Shown in pieces: positions 26,503-35,681 of a stretch of 64,000 bases of DNA (position 1 is its first letter; each line of letters starts with the position of its first letter). The translations under genes were made by a program, and so were the position numbers. The DNA is from CAISDA01 sp050258555 (lineage in GTDB: Bacteria; Bacteroidota; Ignavibacteria; UBA10030; UBA8401), in contig JBLMZA010000043.1 in NCBI GenBank assembly GCA_050258555.1, positions 1-64,000 on the forward strand, read 5' to 3'. The notes beneath the pieces were generated by a model. The model had not been told where the DNA came from. It ran no database searches and saw only the letters and a program-made list of their open reading frames with translations.

Positions 26503-28014
26503 ATGAAGAACCCTACGGAACAACCATCCATGACAATCAGGACTGTCCGGCGCCGCATGACGCTCTGGACGGCCGCGGCGCTGTGCCTGCCGGCCATGTT
26601 GTGCGCGCAGACACTCACGCTCGATGCGGCCGTGCAGACGGCGCTGGCAAAGAACGAACGCATCAGCCAGTATGAAGAACGGCTGAAACAGAAGGAGTAC
26701 GGAAACCGCGAGGCCTGGGGCAACTTCCTGCCTTCGCTGAATTTTACGGCAAGCTACACGCATCTGAAGGAGCCGATGAAGATCGATCTGGAGCCGGTGC
26801 GTCAGGCGATCATCACGATGCAGGCCGGAACGCAGACCGAGTTCGCAAACGTCTACAGCATGATGCAGGGGCGTCCGGCGCTGACTCAGGCGCAGCGCGA
26901 CGCACTGAATGCGCAGAACTTCAAGGCGCTCGACGCCAGGCTGCCCTTGTTCGTCGAGGAGATGAAGAAACAGGATTATAAGACGGGAACCTTCGTTGCC
27001 ACGCAGCCTCTTTTTCTCGGAGGCAAGCTCCTGGCCGCCAGGCAGTACGCAGCCTCCGAGATGCGGTCGGCCGGCATCGAGCTCGAGCGCGCAAAAAACG
27101 AGATCGTCCAGGAGGCCCTCGTCAATTACCTTGCCGTCGTGCTCATGACCGATGTGGTCCGGACGCGCGAGGATGTTCTTGCGGGTATGAATCGACATGA
27201 TACACAGGCAAAGAAGCTCTTCGCCGAAGGACTCATCGCCAATCATCAGGTCATGCGCGCCGAAGTGGCCGTGGCCGACGCCGAGCGCAACCTGATCGAT
27301 GACCGGAACCGGCTCGAGCTTGCGCGCATCGCGCTGCGCGCCACGCTCGGACTGCCGTCCGACGCGCCGGTCGAGGTGTTGGAAACGCTCTCGTACCGTC
27401 GGACCGGCGACACGCTCGAGGCCTGCGAGGCGCAGGCGCTCGTGCGCAATCCCGTGATGCAGGTGCTCGCCGAGAAGCGCGAGGCGGCATCGGCCAACTA
27501 CAATCTCCAGCGCTCCGAATTCCTGCCGCAGATCGCCGCCTTCGGCAAGTACGAGGTGTACCCCCAATATCTCTCCATCCTCGAGCCGCGCTGGGCCGTC
27601 GGCGTCCAATTGAGCATGAACCTCTTCAGCGGAATGAAGAAATATGCGAAGCTCGAATCGGCCTCGCATCTCGAGCGCGAAGTGGAATATCTCGAAGCCG
27701 ACACGAAAAAGAAAATCGGCCTGCTTGTCAACAAGGACTACCGCGAGCTCGACAACGCCCGAAGCCGCTATGAACGCCTGAAGAAAAACATCCGTCTTTC
27801 GGAGGAGAACCTGCGCCTGATGAGGAACCGGTTCGAAACCGGGCTCGGCACGTCGCTCGATGTGATCGACGCGGAACTCGTGCTCGAGAAGAATCTCATC
27901 GAAAGCAAGACCTCGCTGTTCGACTACTACAAGGCGATGGCCGATTTGTACACCGCCGTGGGCGAACCGGAAAAATTTCTGTCCATCTGGAATGCAAAAG
28001 GAGAAGAGCAATGA
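26503..28014 (+). CDS. TolC-family outer membrane efflux protein
   Basis: 503 aa. Signal peptide (RRRMTLWTAAALCLPAMLCAQ), then two repeats of the TolC/OEP fold with long coiled-coil helices (LTLDAAVQTALAKNERISQYEERL at the start; LVNKDYRELDNARSRYERLKKNIRLSEENLRLMRNRFETGLGTSLDVIDAELVLEK near the end). It forms the outer membrane channel of a tripartite pump. Start ATG 26503; ATG 26530 would also keep the signal peptide. Its last codons overlap the hlyD-type gene by 4 bp (ATGA). Confidence 0.9.
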   Translation: MKNPTEQPSMTIRTVRRRMTLWTAAALCLPAMLCAQTLTLDAAVQTALAKNERISQYEERLKQKEYGNREAWGNFLPSLNFTASYTHLKEPMKIDLEPVRQAIITMQAGTQTEFANVYSMMQGRPALTQAQRDALNAQNFKALDARLPLFVEEMKKQDYKTGTFVATQPLFLGGKLLAARQYAASEMRSAGIELERAKNEIVQEALVNYLAVVLMTDVVRTREDVLAGMNRHDTQAKKLFAEGLIANHQVMRAEVAVADAERNLIDDRNRLELARIALRATLGLPSDAPVEVLETLSYRRTGDTLEACEAQALVRNPVMQVLAEKREAASANYNLQRSEFLPQIAAFGKYEVYPQYLSILEPRWAVGVQLSMNLFSGMKKYAKLESASHLEREVEYLEADTKKKIGLLVNKDYRELDNARSRYERLKKNIRLSEENLRLMRNRFETGLGTSLDVIDAELVLEKNLIESKTSLFDYYKAMADLYTAVGEPEKFLSIWNAKGEEQ

Positions 28015-29003
28015 AATTCAGAAAACAGACGGCCGTTCTCGCCGTCCCCGCCGTTATTGCCGTCGTATCGCTTGCCGTGCTGTTGGTGAAAGCCGCCGCC
28101 CCCGACGAAATTGTGATCACAGGCCAGGCCGAGGCCTCTGAGATCGATGTTGCCTCGAAAATCCCCGGCCGCATCGATACGGTCTATGTGAAGGAAGGCG
28201 ATACGGTGGTGAAGGGCCAGCTCCTGGCGCTGCTTGAAAGCAAGGAGATCGCCGCGAAAGTCGGGCAGGCCAAGGGAGCCATGGAAGCGGCCCGCGCCAG
28301 AATGATGATGGCCGAACACGGCGCTCGTCCCGAGGAAAAGGAAGGGGCAAAGAAACTGTACGAGCAGGCGAAGTCGCAGTTCGAACTCGCCCAGAAGACC
28401 TGGAAGCGCGTCGAGAAGGTCTACCGCGACAGCCTCATCAGCACGCAGGAGCGCGATCAGGCCGAATTCCAGTTCAAGGCTGCACGCGACCAGATGGACG
28501 CCGCAAAGGCACGGTATGATATGGCGCTGCATGGCGCGCGTGCCGAGGAGATCGACGGCGCGCGCTCGCTGTTCCATCAGGCCGAGAACGCCTACAACGA
28601 GGCGCTTGCCTACGACAGCGAAACGCACATCGTGAGCCGGATGAATGGCGAAGTCACCAAGCGGATCGTCGATGCCGGGGAGATGGCCGCCGGAGGCTAC
28701 CCGATCTTCACGATCATGGACCCGTCCGATGTCTGGGTGGTGATCCAGGTGCGCGAAGACCAGCTCGGCGGCATCCGCAAAGGCCAGACGCTGGAGGCCC
28801 GGATTCCCGCACTGAACAATGAGCGGTTCGCTTTCGAAGTCTCGGCCCTGGCGGCGATGGCCGATTATGCCTCATGGCGTCCGACGAAGCAGAAGGGGGA
28901 ATACGACCTCAAGACATTCGAAGTGCGCCTGCGTCCGAAAGCGCCGATTCCGGGACTTCGTCCCGGCATGTCCGTCAATGTTGCGCTGGCAGGAAGGTCA
29001 TGA
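28011..29003 (+). CDS. HlyD/YbhG-type membrane fusion protein
   Basis: 330 aa periplasmic adaptor. One N-terminal membrane helix (VLAVPAVIAVVSLAVLLVKAA), biotinyl-lipoyl-like half (ASEIDVASKIPGRIDTVYVKEGDTVVKGQLLALLES), alpha-hairpin (residues ~75-200, Lys/Glu/Gln-rich), and the second lipoyl half (SETHIVSRMNGEVTKRIVDAGEMAAGGYPIFTI). It bridges inner and outer membrane parts. Overlaps tolC and the following permease by 4 bp each. Confidence 0.92.
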   Translation: MKFRKQTAVLAVPAVIAVVSLAVLLVKAAAPDEIVITGQAEASEIDVASKIPGRIDTVYVKEGDTVVKGQLLALLESKEIAAKVGQAKGAMEAARARMMMAEHGARPEEKEGAKKLYEQAKSQFELAQKTWKRVEKVYRDSLISTQERDQAEFQFKAARDQMDAAKARYDMALHGARAEEIDGARSLFHQAENAYNEALAYDSETHIVSRMNGEVTKRIVDAGEMAAGGYPIFTIMDPSDVWVVIQVREDQLGGIRKGQTLEARIPALNNERFAFEVSALAAMADYASWRPTKQKGEYDLKTFEVRLRPKAPIPGLRPGMSVNVALAGRS

Positions 29004-30199
29004 GCACGCCATTCGTCATGCCGCTGTTGCGTGTGATGCGCCGGGAGTTCCGGCGGATTGCCGGGCGGCCCACGCTCTGGATGCTGTCGATCGGACTTCC
29101 GGTCGGCATGTTTCTCTTCCTTGCCTACATCTATAAGGACGCGCTGGTGCGCGAGCTTCCCGTGGCCGTCTGCGATGAAGACGGTTCGGAGCTCTCGCGC
29201 ATGATCATCCGTTCTGTCGACGCCACCGCGTCGATGAAGGTCGTCATGCGCGCACACTCGATGAACGAGATCCGGGAGGCGATGCTGGCCGGAAACGTAC
29301 AGGCCGGCATTTACATCCCGCGCCGGTTCGAAGCGGACGTGAAAGGCGGGACGAGCTCGACCGTCACGGTCGTCAAGAACACGTTCAACCTGATCATCGG
29401 CAATCTCATCTACCGCGATGCTGCGACGATCCTGAAGACCGTCTCCGGCGGAGCGCTGCTCAAGAAGCTGCGTTCACGCGGCATGAGCGGGGAGCAGGCG
29501 ATGAATGTCATCAATCCGATCCGCCTCGATACGCAGGTGCTCTACAATTCGAATTACAGCTATCTGAATTATCTCATCCCGCCCATGCTCGCCGTCGTGC
29601 TGCAGATGGTCATCATGGTCTCGGGCGTGCTGGTGTTCAGTTCCGAATTCACGCATGGAACCATGGACGAGCTGCTTGAAACCGGAAACAACAGCCTGGC
29701 GGCCGTGCTCCTCGGCAAGGCGCTTCCGCATTTTCTCGTGCATGCCTCGACGGCGCTCGGCATCATCGGACTGGTCATGCCGATATTCGGACTCGGCATC
29801 GGCGGATCCTCCGCGCTTGTCTTCGGGCTGCTGCTTCTGTTCGTCGCGGCGTCGCTTGCCCTGGCGCTTGCGATCTCGGGCGTCGTGCATGAGCAGCTGA
29901 AGGCGACCGAAGTCGCGGTCTTCCTCGTGACGCCGGCATTCGTCTTCAGCGGACTCACGTTTCCGGCATGGGCGATGCCTGCGCTGCATTCATGGTATGC
30001 GCAGACGATGCCCTTCACGCCGTTTCTGTCCGCATTTCTGAAACTGTATCAGATGAATACCCCGGTCACATACATCGCTCCCGAAGCGCTTCACCTTTCG
30101 GCATTCCTCATCCTTTCAACGGCCGTGGCAATCGTGTCGCTGCGGCGGCAGATCCATCGGCATATTACATCGCGCATGGGAACGGAGGCCTCGTCATGA
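29000..30199 (+). CDS. ABC-2 type permease, first of pair (YbhS/YbhR-like)
   Basis: 399 aa. N-terminal helix (PTLWMLSIGLPVGMFLFLAYIY), large periplasmic domain (~45-185), then five or six helices from LIPPMLAVVLQMVIMVSGVLVFSSEFTHGTMDELL, including the ABC-2 signature loop E-x-x-x-G-T-M-x-E-L-L. Paralogous to the next gene. No ATPase gene is present in the operon, though ABC-2 permeases need one. ATG 29000 overlaps the hlyD stop by 4 bp. Confidence 0.88.
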   Translation: MSTPFVMPLLRVMRREFRRIAGRPTLWMLSIGLPVGMFLFLAYIYKDALVRELPVAVCDEDGSELSRMIIRSVDATASMKVVMRAHSMNEIREAMLAGNVQAGIYIPRRFEADVKGGTSSTVTVVKNTFNLIIGNLIYRDAATILKTVSGGALLKKLRSRGMSGEQAMNVINPIRLDTQVLYNSNYSYLNYLIPPMLAVVLQMVIMVSGVLVFSSEFTHGTMDELLETGNNSLAAVLLGKALPHFLVHASTALGIIGLVMPIFGLGIGGSSALVFGLLLLFVAASLALALAISGVVHEQLKATEVAVFLVTPAFVFSGLTFPAWAMPALHSWYAQTMPFTPFLSAFLKLYQMNTPVTYIAPEALHLSAFLILSTAVAIVSLRRQIHRHITSRMGTEASS

Positions 30200-31374
30200 A
30201 ACAGCGCATCAGAGGATACGTCGAGGTCATCCTCCGCGAAGCCCGCTCGCTCATCGGCGACGTCAACATCCGCATGATCGTGCTGGTGGCGCCGCTGCTG
30301 TATCCGCTTCTCTACGGCACGGTCTATTGGCACAAGACCGAGGCCGATGTGCCCATCGTCGTGGTGGACGGGGACCATTCGGCGCTCTCGCGTCAGTTCA
30401 TCCGCGATCTCGATGCGCACCAGCTGATCCGCGTGGCGGAGGTCACGGCCGATGCGGGCCAGGCGCAGGACCGGCTCTACCGGATGGATGCGCAGGGCAT
30501 CGTCATTATTCCTTCGGGCTTTTCACGATCGCTCCTGAAGGCGGAAGGCGCCGATGTGAAGGTGCTTCTCAACACGACGAAGTTCCTTCCCTCCAATGAC
30601 CTCAACAAGGCGATCACCGCCGTCGCCATGAGCCGGGCCGCGGACATGCGCGTGAAGTTTCTGCGCATGGCGGGCTTCAGCAGGAAGCAGGCGGAGGAGG
30701 CGGCGGATCCGGTGCGCGACGATATCCGTCCCATGTTCAACGTGACGGAAACCTACGGAGACTTTCTCATTCCCGGCATCTTCATTCTCATACTCCAGCA
30801 GACGCTGCTCATCGGACTTTCGGAAAGCGTCGCCAGGGAGCGCGAGGAAGGGACGCTGCCCGAGCTGTTGCGGACTGCAAACGGAAGCGTCACGGCCGCC
30901 GTGTGGGGCAAGGGGGGGATCTACCTCGCGCTCTATGCGTCGTATGCACTTTTTTATGCCGCGGTGTACTTCCGGCTCTTCTCGCTTCCGATTGCCGGCA
31001 GCGCTTCGGCGCTCGCCGTTGCCACCGTACTCTTTCTGATCTCGGTCGTGTACATCAGCATCTTCGTTTCCTCCTTCTTCACGCGCAAGATCCTCGCGCT
31101 GCAGACGATCACATTCACCACATATCCCATCTTCTTCATTTCCGGCTACAGTTGGCCGGCCGAAGCGCTTCCGCTGCCTCTGCAATGGCTCACGCAGCTC
31201 TTGCCGAGCACGCAGTATTTCACCGCCGCCGTTCGCATCATGCAGATGGATGCGGGGTGGAAGGAAACGGCGCCGGAACTCCTCCGGCTTGCCGCGCTTG
31301 CCGCCGCAGGCTTCGTGGTCACGCGCATGCGCATGCGAACACTGCTTCGGCGTGCAGACTTGAACGCCGGATAA
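30196..31374 (+). CDS. ABC-2 type permease, second of pair
   Basis: 392 aa with the same plan as its neighbour: first helix (IRMIVLVAPLLYPLLYGTVYW), periplasmic domain, and the C-terminal membrane half (FLIPGIFILILQQTLLIGLSESVAREREEGTLPELLRTA). ATG 30196 overlaps the previous stop by 4 bp. Last gene of the tetR-tolC-hlyD-permease-permease operon. The pair would form the heterodimeric transmembrane part of the pump. Confidence 0.88.
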   Translation: MKQRIRGYVEVILREARSLIGDVNIRMIVLVAPLLYPLLYGTVYWHKTEADVPIVVVDGDHSALSRQFIRDLDAHQLIRVAEVTADAGQAQDRLYRMDAQGIVIIPSGFSRSLLKAEGADVKVLLNTTKFLPSNDLNKAITAVAMSRAADMRVKFLRMAGFSRKQAEEAADPVRDDIRPMFNVTETYGDFLIPGIFILILQQTLLIGLSESVAREREEGTLPELLRTANGSVTAAVWGKGGIYLALYASYALFYAAVYFRLFSLPIAGSASALAVATVLFLISVVYISIFVSSFFTRKILALQTITFTTYPIFFISGYSWPAEALPLPLQWLTQLLPSTQYFTAAVRIMQMDAGWKETAPELLRLAALAAAGFVVTRMRMRTLLRRADLNAG

Positions 31375-31390
31375 TTATTTCCTACATTAG
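31359..31390 (+). promoter_or_regulatory. Promoter of the hyuA-like gene (CTTG-N20-TACATTAG)
   Basis: CTTG 31359-31362, 20-nt spacer, TACATTAG 31383-31390. The -33 part lies inside the end of the preceding permease gene. Confidence 0.45.
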
Positions 31391-31435
31391 GTTTTCTATC
31401 CTGCAGCGCAGAAGCACACGAAGACTATCCAGAAA

Positions 31436-33589
31436 ATGTCACGAAAAATCAAGATCGGCATCGATGTCGGCGGAACGTTCACACACGCCGTTGCGGTGGA
31501 TATTGCCCACTTCGGCATTGTCGGGAAGGCGGTTGTTCCCACTTCCCACAGCGCCAAAGAAGGCGTCGCCCGCGGCGTCGTCGAGTCGATGCAGAAGCTG
31601 CTCGAGACCGCACACATCCATCCGGACGAAGTCATTCTCATTGCGCACAGCACCACACAGGCAACGAACGCGCTGCTTGAAGGCGACGTTGCGCCGGTGG
31701 GCATCATCGGCATGGGGACGGGACTGGAAGGCCGGAGGGCGAAAAACGAGACGAACACGAACCGGATTGAGCTTGCGCCGGGCAAGTTCGCGAAGACCTG
31801 TCATCGCTTTCTTGATACGGGCAGACGCTTCGACGATGAGACGATACGCCGGACGATCACGGAACTCATGAATGACGGTGCGCAGGTGATCGTGGCCAGC
31901 GAGGCCTTCGGCGTCGATCATCCCGAATCGGAGCAGCGCGTGGTGAAGGCGGCATCGGCCATGGGCATACTTGCCACGTCCGCTTCCGAGATTTCGCAGC
32001 TCTACGGACTCCGCATCCGCACGCGCACGGCCGTGATCAATGCGAGCATGATGCCGAAGATGCTCGAAACGGCGAACATGACGGAGGATTCGGTGCGCAA
32101 AAGCGGCATCAACGCGCCGCTGATGGTGATGCGCAGCGACGGCGGCATCATGGACATCAATGAAATGCGCCGCCGTCCCATACTCACCATGCTCTCGGGA
32201 CCCGCCGCCGGCGTCGCCGCGGCGCTGATGTACATTAAAATTTCGGACGGCATCTTTCTCGAAGTCGGCGGCACCTCGACCGACATCTCGATCATCAAGA
32301 ACGGCAAGCCCATCATCCGCACGGCGGAGATCGGAGGCAACAAGCTCTTCGTGCGCACGCTCGACGTCCGCACGATCGGCGTGGCAGGCGGCTCGATGCT
32401 GCGCCTGCATAAGGGGAAGGTCGTCGATGTGGGACCGCGTTCGGCGCATATTGCGGGATTGAAGTACGCGACATTTTTTGCGCCCGATGAAGTACCCCCG
32501 GTTGAATCCCTTTCGCTTGCATCCATGACGCCGCGCGAGGGCGACCCCGACGATTACGTTGGCATAGCGGTCAACGGAGGAGCTCCTTCGATCGCCGTGA
32601 CGCCGACCGGCGCGGTGAATGTGCTCGGCATCGCGCAGGGCTACAGCAAGGCCAAGTCGGAATTCGTGCACAGGATCTTCGGCTGGCTTGCCTCGCATAT
32701 CGGCACGACGCCCGAGAAGCTCGCGACCGAAATTCAGGAAGTCTGCGCCGCCAAGAACAAGGAGGTCATCGATGCGATCATCGACGAGTACAAGCTCGAC
32801 AAATCGCTCCTGACGCTCGTCGGCGGCGGAGGAGGCGCCGAGGCGATCGTGCCATACACGGCAAAGGTGATGGGCATGAAGCACACGATTGCCGAGAATG
32901 CCGAAGTGATTTCCGCCATCGGCATCGCCCTGGGCATCATCCGCGATACGATCGAACGCACGATCATCAATCCCACGGAGCAGGATCTTCTGCTCATCCG
33001 GAAGGAAGCGATGGAGCGCATCCAGCGCATGGGCGCGATCCCCGAAACGATCGAAGTGACGATCGATGTCGACCGACAGACGAAGCGCGTGACGGCGGTC
33101 GCCACCGGCTCGTCCGAGCTTCGCACGCGCGACATCATGTCGAAGCCGAAGACGGACGACGAGCTGAAGGCGATCTCCGCCGCCTCGATCGGATCGAATC
33201 ATGTCGAGCTCAAAGGCCGCGCAGGCGTGCTCCGCGTGTTTCAGGGACGCCGTGAGGAGACGCGTCTTTTCGGACTGTCGAAGAAGACGACGCACCCGCT
33301 TCGCGTGATCGACGAGGACGGCATCGTCCGGCTGCAGCTTGCGCACGGCGAGGTGAGAGCGACGACCGTCGGCCTGGTGACCGGAACGCTCCGGGCCCTG
33401 CTCGACGAGTTCACGTCGTACGGCGATGCGGGCGGACTCCTGCCCGATGTGTTCATCATCGCCTCCGGCCGCGTCATCGATCTGACGGGGCTGGTCATGA
33501 AAGATCAGATCCTCTCGATGGCGCAGGCCGAGACGGAAAAGATTTCCAACGACGAGCCATGCATCATCATCGGATCGAAGAAGAAGTAG
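31436..33589 (+). CDS. Hydantoinase/oxoprolinase (HyuA-like) family protein
   Basis: 717 aa. ASKHA-fold ATP-using hydrolase. Hydantoinase A N-terminal domain (KIKIGIDVGGTFTHAVAVD; residues 1-180) and main domain (SGPAAGVAAALMYI, FLEVGGTSTDISIIKNGKP, TIGVAGGSMLRL, VGGGGGAEAIVPYTAKVMG). The last ~200 residues form an extra domain. Relatives act on 5-oxoproline, hydantoins, N-methylhydantoin or acetone. The usual HyuB partner gene is absent here, so the substrate cannot be assigned. Confidence 0.85.
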   Translation: MSRKIKIGIDVGGTFTHAVAVDIAHFGIVGKAVVPTSHSAKEGVARGVVESMQKLLETAHIHPDEVILIAHSTTQATNALLEGDVAPVGIIGMGTGLEGRRAKNETNTNRIELAPGKFAKTCHRFLDTGRRFDDETIRRTITELMNDGAQVIVASEAFGVDHPESEQRVVKAASAMGILATSASEISQLYGLRIRTRTAVINASMMPKMLETANMTEDSVRKSGINAPLMVMRSDGGIMDINEMRRRPILTMLSGPAAGVAAALMYIKISDGIFLEVGGTSTDISIIKNGKPIIRTAEIGGNKLFVRTLDVRTIGVAGGSMLRLHKGKVVDVGPRSAHIAGLKYATFFAPDEVPPVESLSLASMTPREGDPDDYVGIAVNGGAPSIAVTPTGAVNVLGIAQGYSKAKSEFVHRIFGWLASHIGTTPEKLATEIQEVCAAKNKEVIDAIIDEYKLDKSLLTLVGGGGGAEAIVPYTAKVMGMKHTIAENAEVISAIGIALGIIRDTIERTIINPTEQDLLLIRKEAMERIQRMGAIPETIEVTIDVDRQTKRVTAVATGSSELRTRDIMSKPKTDDELKAISAASIGSNHVELKGRAGVLRVFQGRREETRLFGLSKKTTHPLRVIDEDGIVRLQLAHGEVRATTVGLVTGTLRALLDEFTSYGDAGGLLPDVFIIASGRVIDLTGLVMKDQILSMAQAETEKISNDEPCIIIGSKKK

Positions 33590-33661
33590 GCGCTGTTCAC
33601 GCGCGGCTCAGCACTCGTGTCCGCGCGCATTTCATCACACACACAGGTCAATGTGGATCAT

Positions 33662-35566
33662 ATGAGAAAACTGCTTTCACTGCTGTTGTTCGGATTCATG
33701 CTGTATAACGGAACGGCATCGGCCGCCGAAGAGCTGCGCGGCGCATGGCTGTCGAGAAATGAAGTGGTGACGCGCGCGAAGATCGCGGAAGTGATGGATT
33801 CGCTTGCCAACAACAATTTCAACGTTGCCTATGTCAACTGCTGGAGCCGCGGTTATACGCTGTTTCCCAGCGAAACGATGAAGAAGCATACGGGCGTGGA
33901 GATCGATCCCGCATATGTCGGACGCGACGTGCTGGCCGAAGCGATTGCCGAAGGCCATCGCCGCGGCATCGAGGTGGAAGCATGGTTCGAATACGGATTC
34001 GTGGGCGGCTATACCGGCTATTATCCCGGTTCGGGCGGCCGCGGGAAGATCTTCGATGCGCATCCCGACTGGGTGGCAAAGAAAGTGGACGGCACCGAGA
34101 AAGACAACTCAAACTTTTATTGGATGGTTGCGACGCGACCCGATGTGCGGCAGTTCATGGTCGATCTGCATGTGGAGGTGGCAAGGAAGTACGACATCGA
34201 CGGCATCGAGCTCGACCGCATCCGCTACGCGGGCAATGTCTACGGATACGATGCCTATACCGACAGCGTGTATATGGCGCGCTACGGCGTGCATCCTCCG
34301 ACCGACGTGGCCGATGCGCAGTGGATGCGGTTCCGCGCCGACATCCTGAACGGCTTCATGCGCACGGTCTACGACTCGATCAAAGCCGTCAATCCGAATG
34401 TGTTCGTGACGAATGCGCCGGGATTTTATTCCTCATCGTCCTATCAGTCGTACAACGACAACCTGCAGGACTGGTGGCAGTGGCTCGCCGCCGGTTCGGT
34501 CGATCACGTGCAGGTGCAGATGTATGTCGGCTCGAACAGCTCGCTCAAGAGCTATCTGAATTATCTGTTCGCCAATGTGCCGCAGAAGGAGAAAATGATT
34601 CCGGCTATCGCCACCTCGCCCAACGGCAACGCCATTGCCGAGAGCGAACTCATGAACATGGTCACGACTACGCGTTCGCTCGGACTGAAGGGCAACGCCT
34701 GGTGGTACTACGGCGACATGGCGCCCTATTGGAATTTCTACCGCACGCAGGCGTATCCGACGCCCGCCGCAGTGCCGGGACGCTCATACACATGGCGCAC
34801 GCCGGCTGTGATCGTCAATGAGACGGACAGCGCGCTCGTCACATACACCGGCAAGTGGCTCACGGCTCCGGCATCGGTGCCCGGCTATAAAGGCACATCG
34901 CTCTATGCCGATTCGATCGGCGTGAATGCGATCGAGTACCGTGCGGCCGTTCCGGCAGGCGGATGGTATGAAGTCTATGCCTACCAGGCAACGCAGGCAT
35001 TCCGGACGATGCAGGCGCCGTTCGATCTGTATGATTCGAGCGGTGCAGCACGGCGCGTGCTCATCGATCAGACCAACGACAAGCTCAAAGGCTGGTATAA
35101 GCTCGGCGATGTGTATCTGAAGAGCGGCGTGCGGAAAGTCGTGCGTCTTTCAAACGACAATATCGGCGGCGGCCGCAACGGCTATGTGTCGGCCGATGCG
35201 GTGATGCTGGTGCTCAATCGCCGGCTGAGTCCCGGCGCACGGCTGACGGAGGTGCCGCACGGAAATTTTACCGATCCCCAGCCAGGTAAGTTCTGGCTGG
35301 GGCAGAATTTCCCGAATCCGTTCAATCCGTCCACAACGGTGTCCTTCGCCTTGAAAAGCGCCGCCGCGGTGCGTCTGTCGGTCTTCGATGTGCTGGGACG
35401 CGAATGCGCGGTGCTCATCGACGGCATGCGTCCGGCAGGGATGCAGACGGTCGAATGGAATGCCGGCGCGATGCCGAGCGGCGTCTACTTCTGCCGCCTG
35501 CAAGTGTCGGCGCCGGGGGCAGGTGCGGCGTTTGCGGAAACGAAGAAGTTGCTTTTGCAGAAATAA
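33662..35566 (+). CDS. Secreted GH10-like (YddW/DUF187) glycosidase with golvesin-like and T9SS domains
   Basis: 634 aa. Signal peptide (KLLSLLLFGFMLYNGTASAA), glycosyl-hydrolase-like 10 domain (residues ~25-340: ELRGAWLSRNEVVTRAKIAEVMDSLANNNFNVAYVNCWSRG, DIDGIELDRIRYAG), then a golvesin-C-like beta module (~385-525: VPAGGWYEVYAYQATQAFRT, LGDVYLKSGVRKVVRLSND), then the T9SS type A sorting domain (NFPNPFNPSTTVSF ... PSGVYFCRLQ ... ETKKLLLQK). The family is thought to cut peptidoglycan-like or other glycans. First of three T9SS substrates in a row. Confidence 0.9.
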   Translation: MRKLLSLLLFGFMLYNGTASAAEELRGAWLSRNEVVTRAKIAEVMDSLANNNFNVAYVNCWSRGYTLFPSETMKKHTGVEIDPAYVGRDVLAEAIAEGHRRGIEVEAWFEYGFVGGYTGYYPGSGGRGKIFDAHPDWVAKKVDGTEKDNSNFYWMVATRPDVRQFMVDLHVEVARKYDIDGIELDRIRYAGNVYGYDAYTDSVYMARYGVHPPTDVADAQWMRFRADILNGFMRTVYDSIKAVNPNVFVTNAPGFYSSSSYQSYNDNLQDWWQWLAAGSVDHVQVQMYVGSNSSLKSYLNYLFANVPQKEKMIPAIATSPNGNAIAESELMNMVTTTRSLGLKGNAWWYYGDMAPYWNFYRTQAYPTPAAVPGRSYTWRTPAVIVNETDSALVTYTGKWLTAPASVPGYKGTSLYADSIGVNAIEYRAAVPAGGWYEVYAYQATQAFRTMQAPFDLYDSSGAARRVLIDQTNDKLKGWYKLGDVYLKSGVRKVVRLSNDNIGGGRNGYVSADAVMLVLNRRLSPGARLTEVPHGNFTDPQPGKFWLGQNFPNPFNPSTTVSFALKSAAAVRLSVFDVLGRECAVLIDGMRPAGMQTVEWNAGAMPSGVYFCRLQVSAPGAGAAFAETKKLLLQK

Positions 35567-35681
35567 ATCTCATACTTTGAAGCGGGGGCAGGCGGATGCG
35601 GTTTTTTCATGGAACACCGCGGGCGGGATGCGGTGTTGGATGGGAGAATGCTGCTCATTCACCAACCATCATGGAGGAACC

